Shown here one piece after another: positions 1 through 10,272 of a stretch of 64,000 nt of DNA (positions are counted from its first letter, which is position 1; each line of letters starts with the position of its first letter). The translations under genes were made by a program, and so were the position numbers. Origin of the DNA: Rhodeus uyekii. Taxonomy: Eukaryota; Chordata; Actinopteri; Cypriniformes; Acheilognathidae. The DNA lies in assembly GCA_037043235.1 (NCBI GenBank), contig JAWRVZ010000074.1:1759501-1823500 (forward strand), written 5' to 3'. The notes under the pieces were generated by a model that was not told the DNA's origin, did not search any database, and worked only from the letters and a program-made list of their open reading frames with translations.

Positions 1-1290
1 CTGTACCATCAAGCAGAGTGCTGCTGCGATTGGTCGCTCCATGGCAGTTATGGTGGAAAAGGGTAAACCTCTGGGTAAACCTTGCTGACATCGGGAAGAA
101 AGAGAAAGACTTGAGAGAAAAACTTCTTGGTTTCACCCCTCTAACCCTTTGAGACCTCTGTCAAGATGAGAGTGTGAGAGGGATGGGCTCAGGTCATGCG
201 GGGTGGCAAGAGTTCCAATGCAAAAGTAAGACCTCTGATCTAGAGCCCTTTAGTTAGGTTAGATCCGCTTTCTGGCAAAGTATTATCAGGCCCTTGGCTA
301 CCTCTTCCACCTTGTGAGCAGTCGGGAGTGCAGAGCATCATTTGCATCCGTTTGGCTAGCAAGTCCTCACAAAGGCTTCCCCTCTTAGAGTTTGAAAAAC
401 TAAGTACTTAAGCTAGGTGAGCAATAGAAAGAGTAGGTAGCCACTTAGGTTGCTGGCTCAGGCTTCCCTGTAGTTTGCCCTGTATCTAAGTAGGGGTCAG
501 ACCCTCGTTGTAGATCAGATTTATAGTACTTGTCTTTGGTGGTTGCCCATGAGCTCCACTCGGATAGCACTTTCAAGCTGTAGGTTCATCTTAAGCCTCC
601 TTGTAAATGGAGGTAGTGAGTTTGGTTTTCAGTGAGCTCGTCTTACTAGGCCATTAGCCATAGCAAGAGCAGTCAGAATATACCTCTTCGGTAAGGCCTC
701 TGCTCCCTTAAGCTCCTCTCGGGTAGTACCTCAGGTGCTAGGCTCAACTTGAGAGCACCCAAGTGCTCAGTGTTGTGAGATTCGCCATACTAAGGTTCTC
801 GACTTCTGAGCTTAGTATGTTAGGATTCAATAGTTGTGGCGAGCATGGTCAAGCCCTTATCAAACTTACACCTACTTTTTAGAGCTCCGCTCCTTTGATT
901 TCCGCCAAGTTATCACCTTATGAGTTGTAGGCTCTACTTATGTCTCCTATAAGCAAGCCTGGAGGTCTTGAGAGTTACTCTAAGACTTCGCTCTCAGAGC
1001 TCATTATGACTGAGTTTCCTTCTTGTGGGCCTGGTCAGGCCTCTTTTAGAACGAGAGTCGGACATTATTGGTGAGGCCTCTGATCCACGGAGCTCCCCTT
1101 GGTTAGCAATTCTAGTTATAGGCTCCTAGTTCTAGTTCTAGTTACAGTTGTTGTTAGACTTCTGTTGGTTAAGAAAATATGAGACTAAGGCTTCCACTCT
1201 TAGAGCTTGGCTTGCTAAGGTTTTTTGTGAGTGTCAAGAAAAAGATAACAGTGCTCTTTTCAATACAAGAGTGTACCCCTTTTTGGTAAG
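1..1290 (+). mobile_element. DIRS-type retrotransposon relic, 5' portion
   Basis: The first ~165 bases translate, with stops, into a piece resembling the C-terminal half of fish DIRS gag: a KQSAAAIGRSMAVMV stretch followed by a LTxIGKKEK-like motif. The rest (about 170-1290) is non-coding and built from irregular, diverged units of roughly 40-60 bases in which a GCCTCTGCTC-like box and a GAGCTC-like box recur (near 694, 881 and 1071). The same style of sequence resumes at 3305 after the LTR element and appears antisense at 42080-43160. DIRS elements use a tyrosine recombinase and lack ordinary LTRs; no recombinase or intact frame is seen here. The gag match is clear by eye. Assigning the boxed repeats to DIRS rests on adjacency and on the third copy. 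Confidence 0.6.
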
Positions 1291-1617
1291 TGTCACGGAA
1301 TACTTAAGGGAGGACTCAGGGATGCAGGGAAAGGATTTATTACATCAAGAAATGATACACGAAATGAAAAAGGAACAAGGGCAAGGAACACGGCATAAGG
1401 TCTCAGGGAACATATCCATAGAATGACAACGACGCAACGCCAGACAGCAAACACTGAGGGAATTTATAAGACACATGAGGGAAGGTAGTGATGAGACACA
1501 GCTGGGAATGATTAAGGGAAACAAGGAGGCGTGGCAGACACTAACGAGACACAAACACAGGAGGAAGTGCAGTGCCACGGTTCTGTCACTAGAAATGGAA
1601 CTGAACCTGACAGAACC
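1291..1617 (-). repeat. 3' LTR (shortened copy)
   Basis: It aligns with the LTR at 2872-3304 over nearly its whole length but lacks two blocks: about 65 bases (beside the GAAATGAAAAA stretch, near 1370) and about 40 bases (before the CCACGGTTCTGTC stretch, near 1572). The inner end next to the internal region reads CAGAACCACC instead of the expected CAGAACCGTGACA, so the last few bases of this LTR are lost or diverged. The two LTRs of one insertion start identical, so these gaps reflect later deletions or recombination between diverged copies. Confidence 0.8.
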
Positions 1618-1843
1618 ACCTGGCGTTCCTACATGAACAACCCACAATCAACATTACCACCACACATGACACATACAAGACAGGGAGCTCAAGAAATAAT
1701 GGGAAATCAGGAACGGGGAGGGAGAGAGGGAGAGAGGGAGAAAAGGTCAAACAGAAAAACCAACAGGAGCAAAAACAACAAAAGTCCCCAAGCATTATGA
1801 AGAAAAAAAATGCAACAGTCCTCAATACAACATGAAATCATAA

Positions 1844-2862
1844 TCAAAAACAGAGTCCAGGGGGAGGAAAAGGTGGGATGAGCCAGGGTGGCTCAGGCAG
1901 CTCTAGAGTCCAGGCGGAGGGCCAGGGTGGGTCCGGGGGAACAAGCCAGGCCGGCTCTGGCAAGGCTGGCGGTTCAGGTGGCGCCGGGGGAGCGAGCCAA
2001 GCAGACTCAGGCAATGCCGGCGGGTCAGGCGGCGCCGGAGGGGTAAGCCAGGCGGGCTCAGGCAGGACCGGCGGGTCAGGTGGCGCCGGAGGGGTGAGCC
2101 AGGCGGGCTCAGCCAAAGCCAGTGGGTCAGGCAGGACCGGCAGGGCAAACAGCGTGGGCGGCACCAGCAGTTCAATGTCCGGCTGCAAGAGTTCAAGGTC
2201 CGGCCGCAAGAGTTCAAGGGCGAGCAGCACCGGCAGGGCCGGCAGGGCGAGCAGCACCTGGGGCACCGGCAGGGCGAGGCGCGCACGGGGCGCAGGCGGG
2301 TCAGGCAGCGCGGGCTCTGGGTCGGCCGGCAGGGCGAGGCGCGCACGGGGCGCCGGCGGGTCAGGCAGCGCGGGCTCTGCCCTAGGGCGAAGGCCTCTTG
2401 GCCAGCAGCGGTCTCTAGGGCGATGGCCTCCTGGCTGTTTGAAGGAGAGGAAGCCCTCTTTCTCCTCCTCCTCCTCTGGGTGCGAGGATTTGCGGCTGCA
2501 GTGTCCTTGGACCGCTCTGGGGGCACTGCAGATGCCCGAAACTCCTCTGGGGCTGGAACCATGGAGGGTGTGGTGAGGAATTCCACAAACTCCCAAAAGT
2601 CCAAATGGTCCAGCCCCCTCATCCCCCTCGAGTTTAGGGGCTCATCCAGGGCAGCATTAAACAGGTCCTTAAGAGCTGCCTCACCGGAAACCAGCCCCGC
2701 TGCATTGAGGCCAAACTTCTGGGCAAAAGTCCTCAAGTCCGTCCCGTGTTGCCGAAGAGAGCCCAGAATCTTTGACTGCAGCGTCAGATGAACAGGCAGG
2801 CTGGAATCCGTGGTGGCTGGAGGAGAATGGGATCCCTTTCCCCGCTGAGTCCTCATGAGGTT
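1844..2862 (-). pseudogene. gag-like ORF of the LTR element with Pro-rich repeats
   Basis: Reading on the minus strand from an ATG just inside the 5' LTR (near 2853), the protein begins MRTQRGKG and contains an ALKDLFNAALDEPL block followed by GLDHLDFWEFVEFL, which resembles the gag N-region of fish Gypsy-like elements. A basic stretch (RTQRRRRRKR) follows, suggesting nucleic-acid binding. Downstream a second open minus frame (to 1844) is the more protein-like one, with a ~17-residue unit (WLTPPAPPDPPxLPEPA) repeated about four times. The two frames overlap, so a frameshift around 2430-2590 probably separates them. A domesticated function is not indicated. Confidence 0.55.
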
Positions 2863-2871
2863 GCGTCGTTC

Positions 2872-3304
2872 TGTCACGGAATACTTAAGGGAGGACTCAG
2901 GGATGCAGGAAAGGATTTATTACAAACAAGAAACATGATACACGAAATGAAAAACCCACGAGGGGGAAAAACCTAGACTAAACATAATAACAACAAACTC
3001 AAGAAACATAAAGCAAACCAGAGGGCAAGGAACACGGCATAAGGTCTCAGGGAACATATCCATGGAATGACAACGACGCGACGCCAGACAGCAAACACTG
3101 AGGGAATTTATAAGACACATAAGGGAAGGTAGTGATGAGACACAGCTGGGAATGATTAAGGGAAACAAGGAGGCGTGGCAGACACTAACGAGACACAAAC
3201 ACAGGAGGAAGTGAGGTCGTCACTTTTTTTGTTGTTGCTGAATATTATTAATATTCCACGGTTCTGTCACTAGAAACGGAACTGAACCTGACAGAACCGT
3301 GACA
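2872..3304 (-). repeat. 5' LTR (433 bp, full length)
   Basis: This is the more complete LTR of the 1291-3304 element, bounded by TGTCACGG and CCGTGACA on the plus strand. It retains the two blocks missing from the partner LTR. On the minus strand it carries a TATAAA-like box and an AATAAA signal followed by the short CATCCCTGAGTCC end region. A related LTR lies at about 20255-21031 on the opposite strand. Confidence 0.85.
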
Positions 3305-3640
3305 GTAAGACTCCACTCCGTTGAGCATAGCTGGACTGCACCTCAAGTGGTCCCTTGTGGGTGGTCCTGAGTGCAGTGAGAGTAAAATCGATAAGACTCT
3401 TGACTCTTGAACTTCCCTCTCATTTAAGAGTTATACCTCTTGGTTAGTTCTTCCCAAGACCCCCTATAGCATGCCTGAACATAGAGTGCACCTAGACCTC
3501 TCGGCTACAAAGTACATGTAGATCGAGCATTGCTAGGCTTCAATTCAGTACCACGTGGCCTCCGTTTTCTAGAAGCCCGTTATGGGTCACTTCTGTTTAT
3601 TATGGATAGTACCCCCTTGAGGTCCTCTACTGCTGGTTTT
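3305..3640 (+). mobile_element. DIRS-related relic, continuation
   Basis: Starting at the second GTAAG, the boxed degenerate repeat seen before 1290 continues (GTAAGACTCCACTCCGTTGA and following). This shows that the LTR element split one older sequence. No coding potential is visible. Confidence 0.5.
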
Positions 3641-3660
3641 AGCCATTAGTGCAGTCATGG

Positions 3661-3859
3661 GTATTCCGGCAGCAATGTCACCCTGTAGCCTACGACTGGT
3701 TGCCCACTAAAGTTAAGCAGGGTTATTTTCCTGGATGGGACACTGACTTGATTGTTGCTGGAAGTGGTGTTAGGAGGCCAGCAGGGGGTGCTCACCCTCT
3801 GATCTATGTGGGTCCTAATGCCCCAGTATAGTGACGGGGACACTATACTGCAACGAGCA

Positions 3860-3893
<34 letters not shown>

Positions 3894-3919
3894 TCGCAAG
3901 AGTAGGGGTGTAACTGTAA
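3661..3919 (+). mobile_element. 5S rRNA-derived SINE (SINE3-like), partial
   Basis: The head (about 3685-3745) matches the internal part of 5S rRNA: GTAGCCTACGACTGG, AAGTTAAGCAGGGTT and CCTGGATGGGA, the region that in 5S genes holds the pol III internal promoter. The body (TGGAAGTGGTGTTAGGAGGC, then GCACCGTCTTTCGGATGAGA) is shared with the copies near 23173 and 38450. This copy has internal deletions and stops after the AGAGTAGGGGTGTAA stretch, without the L2-like tail. It is not a functional 5S gene, because the rest of the 5S sequence is absent. Confidence 0.8.
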
Positions 3920-6100
3920 GTTAACCAAGACAGACTTTTAACCAAGACAGAGGTTTTTGCAAAAAAAGAAAAAAAAAGAAAAAGATTATTATAATATTAT
4001 ATTGTCAGAAAATAAAGACTTAAATTTAGGTCTGTTCACAAAATTGTATTGTATGGCTTCAAAAGACTTGCAATATAGTGCTCAAGACATATAGATTACT
4101 TTTAAGTTTGTTTGTTTTTTAACAAGACTGATTATGCTGGGAAAAGATTAATGTTAACATTGTGTATTATGTCTCCTTTTGAATCCAACTGGGGGTAAGT
4201 AGTTTGTATTTTCATTTTTGGTTGAACTGTCTCAGGCACTTCATTAGTTTCATCAAGTACTGGAAAGTTAGGAGATTGGAGGCTGGTCTTGGGAAAGTGA
4301 ATCATGGGGGGGGGGGGGGGGGGGTCAACGACCGCCAAATGGAACAAGTGAAGCAAAACATGACTTTAACACCACGAGACACAGGCATGCAGAGCATCAC
4401 CGATCCTATGTGCTTTTCGTTCCCTTGTTCTGTGTTTTCCTTTTCGTCCTCTCTCCTAATCACAAGTGGACCACATGTATACACACATTTACAAGGTATG
4501 TGAATCAAATGCATATGATGAGTCATGCACACAACAGGTATAAACATTCATAAAAACAAAAACACATGGACACACGCGATTAGGCGTGCAGTCTAGGACA
4601 AACATGGCCTGATCCTGGTTACCTGAAGCCACAGGTGAGAGGTTCCACTCCTCGATCTGATAAACACATGGGGTGTGGAGTGATCTTTGTACACATCACA
4701 TCATTTTCTGGAGATAATGTAGGCTGGTGTGTGTACATGTGTTTACTAGCTGAAAAGGAATACTGTATGTATATATTCACTAGCTCAACATGTTTTCAGA
4801 TGCTTTGGTGAAAACTGAGCTAAATACGAAAATCAACAGTTTGCCATGTTACCACAATAAACTAGCATAGCAAGATGCCTTAGATAAGAAACATACTTTA
4901 TGTTGCTGTGCATAGCATATTGGTTGTTCTTCAGGTAACTTCAACAGCTTTAAACATATTCATACAATATATCTTTCTCAGCAAGATCCTCTTCAAACTG
5001 TTAATATATAGTTAACCTGACATTAGTTATAAAAAATAAAACTCCCCAAAAAGATTTATTCTAATACTTGCTAGAGCACCCCAATTAGAGCACCTCGGAC
5101 ACATTTTATAATAATGTGTATAAGCACTAGTGTTATGTTTTCCTCTGAATGGTTAGTGCAATTCAGGACTAACAACATGTCAAGTGGGGCCAATAGTTTT
5201 TGACCTCAAGCATCAAAGCCAAAATCAAGTTACATTCCAAATACCATGCCAGTAGCCTAGCAGGGCTAAACTAAGCAACAAAACAACAACAACAACAAAC
5301 GAAATCTAACCAAAATGTTACAGTGACAGTAATTTCTCATTTTATATTTATTTACCATGACATTATCTTGAGATAATGGAGGTGATCTTAGGTGATGTTA
5401 GGAGGTTTCAGCGATCTCTTCTGTCTCACCATACTTTTATACTTTCAGCCAGAGCAACAGAGGGAGCTGACAGACAGAAAACATTAGTTAACGAGTATAT
5501 GTAATTTATGAGATGTGGATGCAGAAGTCTGGTATCAACAAAGGCAGGAAAAGATGACAAATGAAATCAAATACGTACACAGTTATGATAATATATGATT
5601 TTTGTAATTTCAAGCAGTCTCTGCCATTTTCTATAAGCATAAGCATATGTTATTGCAATGATTCATATAAGTAGTCTTTAGCATCACATATAAATATATT
5701 TCTGCCTCGTATGGTGATCAGAATCCTCATTGGATCACAATTGGCGTCTGAGAGTAACTTTTGAGCTGAAAATTCTTTTAAATTTCTTAAATGTAAAAGG
5801 TTACCTGGTAACATGGGAAATGAGCAGTAACACTGACCATCAACTCTCTCAAGTATACTCCATCTTTGTTCATAACCATTACTCAATCTGCTTGGGGAGC
5901 TTTTTAGACCAAGGTATATGGTACAACCCCCTGGATGTTAGCACAGAAGGGGCCTAAATAAGTCCTAGAAGTAACCGTGTATATGTGTCCATTCACTTTT
6001 GGCCAGAGAATGGAAATGCATGTATTTATGTATGCAGTTCTACAACTACTTTTGTGTAACAAAGATGTTGAGTAAAAATAAAAGGGTTTGTGAAACTGGT
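3920..6100. other. Intergenic, no gene seen
   Basis: AT-rich sequence with A-rich stretches near 3960 and a run of 19 G at 4306-4324. The short open frames here have no recognisable domain and no splice context. Nothing else can be supported. Confidence 0.6.
4306..4324 (+). repeat. Poly(G) run
   Basis: Nineteen consecutive G residues after ATCAT. Such runs are prone to slippage and assembly error and can form G-quadruplex structures. It closes in on no gene. Confidence 0.9.
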
Positions 6101-6109
6101 GCTGCATTA

Positions 6110-6720
6110 ACCTATAATTTTTGCAAATGTTAACTTTTTCTGAACCTAGGTCTGATGTAAGTATCTTTTGAGAAATAGGAATATCAGAGAAGTGAGTACA
6201 TTTGTAATTTCGGATATACAGATTGCTTTTACACTTGATCACAAACTAAGCAAGTTTAGTGGTGTTAAAGTGGATCTTATGCATTCCTTTCTATCAAATG
6301 TTAACTTTTGCAGCAACAAAGTTTGAAATTATTATCCTCTAACCAATGAGAATTACTAGTAGAAAGTTGTGCTTTCGGAAATCTATTTTGCTGTATTCAC
6401 ACTTGATTATAAATTGAAGCGGTGTCAAGCAGATTGTATGAATTCCTCTCTATGAAGTGCTATTTTTATTCCAACAGAGAGTATGTCAGAAGCAACCTTT
6501 AATTGATTAGATTTTCAGACAGGTTCTTTTGTTCTTTCAGACAAAGAAATCCACTTTGCTGTATTCAGACCTTACTTCAAACTGAACCAGCGTCAAAGCA
6601 AATCTTCCACATACCTTTCTATCAAATGCTAACTTTTGCACAACAGTCAAATGTAACCACCCTTTGACCAATGATAATTTCAGACATTTTATGCATTTCT
6701 ATCAAATGGTCCATTAGAGG
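6110..6720 (+). repeat. Diverged tandem repeat, period about 160-175 bp
   Basis: The phrase CTTTCTATCAAATGTTAACT recurs in altered form near 6120 (AAATGTTAACTTTT only), 6290, 6449 and 6619, with a last partial at 6708. The phrase ACACTTGATxAxAAAxTGAAG recurs near 6229, 6398 and 6568. ACCAATGAxAATT appears near 6342 and 6666. The spacing is about 160-175 bases. The units are heavily diverged, and no terminal repeats or coding sequence were found. It may be an old satellite-like array or the inside of an unrecognised transposon. Confidence 0.6.
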
Positions 6721-7848
6721 TTTCACTATAAGGTGTAAATTCCCTTAAAACGATTGTTGCTTCCTTTGAAATTTTGGTGAAAATCTTTCCTTTTTTTGTA
6801 ACCCCACTGTCAAGATCACCACATTCCACCAACAATACTGATTAATCTGTTTTTCCATAGCACACTGCTCTTCACATACATTTCAGTGGGTTTCAATACT
6901 GACCTGTGAGTGTGCTTGCTAAACACCAATATAAACACATAACTAAACGCTGTGAAAATATTCATGACACTTTTTTATGAAATGTCAGCAGGAGAGACTG
7001 AGAGAAGGGTAATGTAGGCACTGCTATGGAAATGCTCTGCACACACCACCTGCAAATCGCTATAGATAATTTGCAGTGTTGCCACACGCAACATAAGAGA
7101 CAGTTCATTGCTGTGACTTTTTTTTTCTTTACCAATGCTTTCATTCTCCCGCTGAAGGTCAAATGAAGGACTAGTCGCAAATTGAACCTGTTGGTTGTAA
7201 TTACCTTCATAATGACATTTTGTTAGTTGTAGTCTGTAATTGTTTAAAAATAGGTTTATTAATAATGTTGAAACTTAATTATTGAACACAATGAAATGAC
7301 ACGCGTTTGTGAGTATGAATGAGCCATACAGATATCTGTCTTTCTTTCATTTTTTGAAAGAGGTTTGATGTGTTAGTGACATTCACACTGATAAAATGAT
7401 TATGAAAATATCAAAACAATGTTCCACTGCAAATAATTTGCAGATAGTTACATAGATTGATTAAAAGGTGAAATGTCAATTTTTTTGTGAAATGCACTTT
7501 TTGGTTTATGTATATAACAATGTGGTAGTCAGTATGTACTTTATGTATATAATTAATGAGTGTGTAACTCATGTAGTGTAACTACTTATCCAACCATGTA
7601 AGAGAAGAAGGGTGAGATGTTTGCGAAACATAGAGTTAACGCTTAGAGTTGCTATTTTCAAAAAAGAGAGAAAAAAGTATGCACTTCATTTAAAAATATT
7701 ATGCAATTTTCAAATTATTATTTTTATTTTTCAGAATACTTTCTTGTGAATAAAACAGTGTACTTTAAATGGACCAATACGATACTCTGATGTAAAATAT
7801 ATCCAGATTTAGAAGACAGACTAATTTGATCTTATTATTGCTTTAGGC
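6721..7848. other. Intergenic, no gene seen
   Basis: AT-rich sequence without recognisable coding or repeat signatures. Short open frames are chance products of low-complexity DNA. Confidence 0.6.
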
Positions 7849-8395
7849 CAGGGGTCTGCAACCTGTGCTCTGTCATTGCTGTGAAGAGGCTCCCCTAGCT
7901 TTGAAAAATATATATGGGAATCAATAAATAAGCAATTTTATTAATTAATTCATTTTTTTAATGGTATACCTCTTAGATTTCAAGATCGAAGTAATCTTGT
8001 TACATAATTTTTTTTCAATATTTTGATGTTTTCCATTGTCACAAACAGCAATAAAATGTCATTAGTTTTGTTTTAGTAGTTCTGTAATTTCATAAATGCT
8101 ACACACTTTAGCTATTTAATGTATTGCAAACTGGATATAAACCAGATTGGAGATTGTTATTCACGTTGCCGCTAATGATGTCCGACTTCGCCAATCAGAG
8201 ATCACTAAAATTAAGATTAAAGAGGTGTGTGAACTCGCAAGTATGATGTTAGGCACTGTAATATGCTCTGGCCCTCTTCCTATGCAGTGTTAATTTAATT
8301 TTAGGGATAAAATAGGTTTTGTGGCTCCCGTGAATTTTATTCGGTAGTAAAGAGGCCAAAATGGCTCTTTTGATTTTGAAGGTTGCAGACCCCTG
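7849..8395. mobile_element. Complete hAT-type MITE (547 bp)
   Basis: The ends are a perfect 15-bp terminal inverted repeat, CAGGGGTCTGCAACC at 7849 and its reverse complement at 8381-8395. The flanking 8-mers CTTTAGGC (7841-7848) and CATTAGGC (8396-8403) match at seven of eight positions. An 8-bp target duplication is the hallmark of the hAT superfamily. There is no transposase frame inside, so the element is non-autonomous. Near the ends are the subterminal phrases GAGGCTCCCC and TGGCTCCCG. Confidence 0.85.
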
Positions 8396-8923
8396 CATTA
8401 GGCCATTAACTCTTAACACATTTTGACAACCCACAAAGAATTTCAAAAGAAATTGTCTAGCATTGAACACCTACACACAAGGAAAAATGATGAAAAAGGC
8501 AGTGGCCCATGCGTAGTTCACTGACCCTGGGTGTTGCCAAGTAGCCAAGACCTTTCTATGCAGTCGGTAGGGTGTTTGCTATGTGATTACTGGCCCAAAT
8601 CAAAGAAGAATGTGACTTGTTCAATGTAAGTCTACAGGCTTGTTTGGCAAACTGCAAAGCAGAAAGTAAAAGAATAGTAAAAGAACACCTCTCTTCAACA
8701 AGCTACAATTTGATGTATTCATGTCTGTAACAGTTAAACAGAGCAAACTCAATCATCCAAATCATTCAAAGGTCCAAGTCTCATAATATATTGATGCTTG
8801 TCTTATTACACACAATCACAAATTAGTACTTTAACAGTTCACTATTGGTTGTTGTAGAGTACATTAAGCTATGTTGAAAGATTTCCTTGCAACGTTATAG
8901 TCAGGCAATGCAATACAATAAAA

Positions 8924-8928
<5 letters not shown>

Positions 8929-8974
<46 letters not shown>
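8929..8974 (+). repeat. (AG)n microsatellite
   Basis: About 23 uninterrupted AG units. Confidence 0.95.
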
Positions 8975-8980
<6 letters not shown>

Positions 8981-9290
8981 AAATTTTGGTTACCACATTC
9001 CTTGGAGGAATGTGAGTAATGGAGGAGTGAGTAAATAGAGGTCTTTCAATTTGTCTGGAATTTTCTGCATGACTTAACTATTTTGAATACATTTAGGTGA
9101 ACGTGTTTGTAGTGAGTGAGTATTTAAAATACTTACATTAGGCCTACTTTTATATTAGTGGTTCTTTAAAAACTCACTTTTTGTCTAGATTATATGCTTT
9201 TTAAACAGTATTGAATGAGTTTGCATGTTTACTGGCAGCTTTTCTTTACTACCAGCTCTACTCAAAAATGTATCTAAAACATTTTTTTTT

Positions 9291-9294
<4 letters not shown>

Positions 9295-9326
<32 letters not shown>
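9295..9326. repeat. (AT)n microsatellite
   Basis: About 16 AT units directly abutting the Tc1 end fragment at 9326. Confidence 0.95.
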
Positions 9327-9329
<3 letters not shown>

Positions 9330-9512
9330 GACAACCTTAAATGTTCCACTCTTTGTTTTATTGCAGTCATATTTAAGTTAATTTTTTTCCTAATTAATGT
9401 ACAAACAGCACCCCATATTGACAGAAAAACACAGAATTGTTGACATTTTTGCATATTTATTAAAAAAGAAAAACTGAAATATCACATGGTGCTAAGTATT
9501 GGTATTCAGACC
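9326..9512. mobile_element. Tc1 terminal-repeat fragment
   Basis: It aligns with the left terminal region of the Tc1 element at 51945-53452, sharing CACCCCATATTGACAG, AAAAACACA, TTGTTGACATTTTTGC and AAAAACTGAAATATCACATG. TTCAGAC occurs at both ends. There is no transposase sequence, so this is a solo end or an internally deleted copy. Confidence 0.7.
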
Positions 9513-10030
9513 CAAATGTCAAGAGACAAATGTCTCCAACCTGCTTTATGTCTATTTTCTGTTGTGGTGCATTAGATAAGAATGCAGTAGAGATACAAAA
9601 TAAAAGATGTCGGACCAAAAGTACCTTTTTGAAATTAGTTGTGTATATTGAGTGAGCACTTCCTCTTCAGTAAAGTTAAATATCCTTTTAAAATCTTATA
9701 TGTATAATATAATACAGTCTTTCATATGACATAGATAAAATATTAATATATATTCAAATATATTATATGAAATGAATAAAACTTATTATTTTACTACACA
9801 AAATTGTTAGTACCTTTACATTTTAAAATGCCACAGCTGAAAATGTGAGAATATGACTGTATAGTTAAAACGAAAAACAAAACAGGTTTCCATTTGAGTC
9901 AACCAATGTCAAGATATTAGTTACATTTTTAAACAACAAGCAGCGCTTATGAGTTGTGTCTTAGTTTATATGTAATTTTTGCTGAGAGTTTTACCAGTGC
10001 ACATAACACTAGAGGCCATGTGAGTAGTTG
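9513..10030. other. Upstream flank of the CITED gene
   Basis: AT-rich sequence with no coding signature. Position suggests distal promoter DNA, but I see no specific element that can be defended here. Confidence 0.5.
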
Positions 10031-10135
10031 GCAAGTGACGTCTGTGATTGGAGGAATAGCCAATCACAACAGAGGAGAGGCGGGTTTGTGTTGCTCCGCC
10101 CCTCTCGCTCGTCTTCTTTATGTATGTGCATGTAA
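10030..10135 (+). promoter_or_regulatory. Putative promoter of the CITED gene
   Basis: A compact cluster of promoter elements stands out in AT-rich DNA: TGACGTC (CRE/ATF-like) at 10036-10042, ATTGG (reverse CCAAT box) at 10047-10051, CCAAT at 10060-10064, and CTCCGCCCCTC (GC box, Sp-type) at 10094-10104. The facing CCAAT boxes form the near-palindrome GATTGG-GCCAATC. A weak TTTATGTATG TATA-like stretch follows near 10117. The spliced first exon begins just downstream. The sites are seen directly; their activity is inferred. Confidence 0.65.
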
Positions 10136-10139
10136 TCCT

Positions 10140-10272
10140 TGTGCTGACCCAGAAAGCGCTCAACAGCAGCAGCTCGTTCAGATCTGAGTTTACCCGCTGG
10201 AGATACCTGCGCTGCTTTAAAGAGACTCATAACACGAAACAGCATCTTTACAAGAACAGGATTTGCTTGACG
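10140..10272 (+). other. Non-coding exon 1 of the CITED gene (predicted)
   Basis: A GC-richer segment ends at 10272 in ACG followed by GTATGT, a strong splice donor. It contains no start codon leading to a long frame. The 5' boundary is approximate, taken from the promoter cluster. It pairs with the acceptor at 11767-11768, giving an intron of about 1496 bases. A 5' UTR intron close to the start codon is known for CITED-family genes. Confidence 0.6.

Larger units (their letters stand above)
1291..3304 (-). mobile_element. Non-autonomous gag-only LTR retrotransposon
   Basis: Two direct repeats (1291-1617 and 2872-3304) bound a 1.25-kb internal region. The outer ends read TGTCACGG and CCGTGACA, giving the TG...CA termini of an LTR. 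The 5-bp sequence GTAAG occurs exactly at 1286-1290 and 3305-3309, a clean target-site duplication that closes the DIRS-related host sequence on both sides. The coding strand is minus, so 2872-3304 is the 5' LTR. The minus strand of that LTR carries a TATAAA-like box (around 3105) and an AATAAA (around 2916). Only a gag-like frame lies inside; no protease, RT or integrase is present, so the copy depended on an autonomous relative. The Gypsy assignment rests on the gag fragment and is less certain than the LTR structure. Confidence 0.85.

Noticed and set aside
1878..2576. 232-codon Gly/Ser-rich plus-strand frame
   Set aside because: It is the antisense shadow of the Pro-rich gag repeat of the LTR element; gag-like residues are on the minus strand.
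3685..3745. 5S rRNA gene
   Set aside because: Only the internal promoter part of 5S is present and it continues into a SINE body shared with three other copies.
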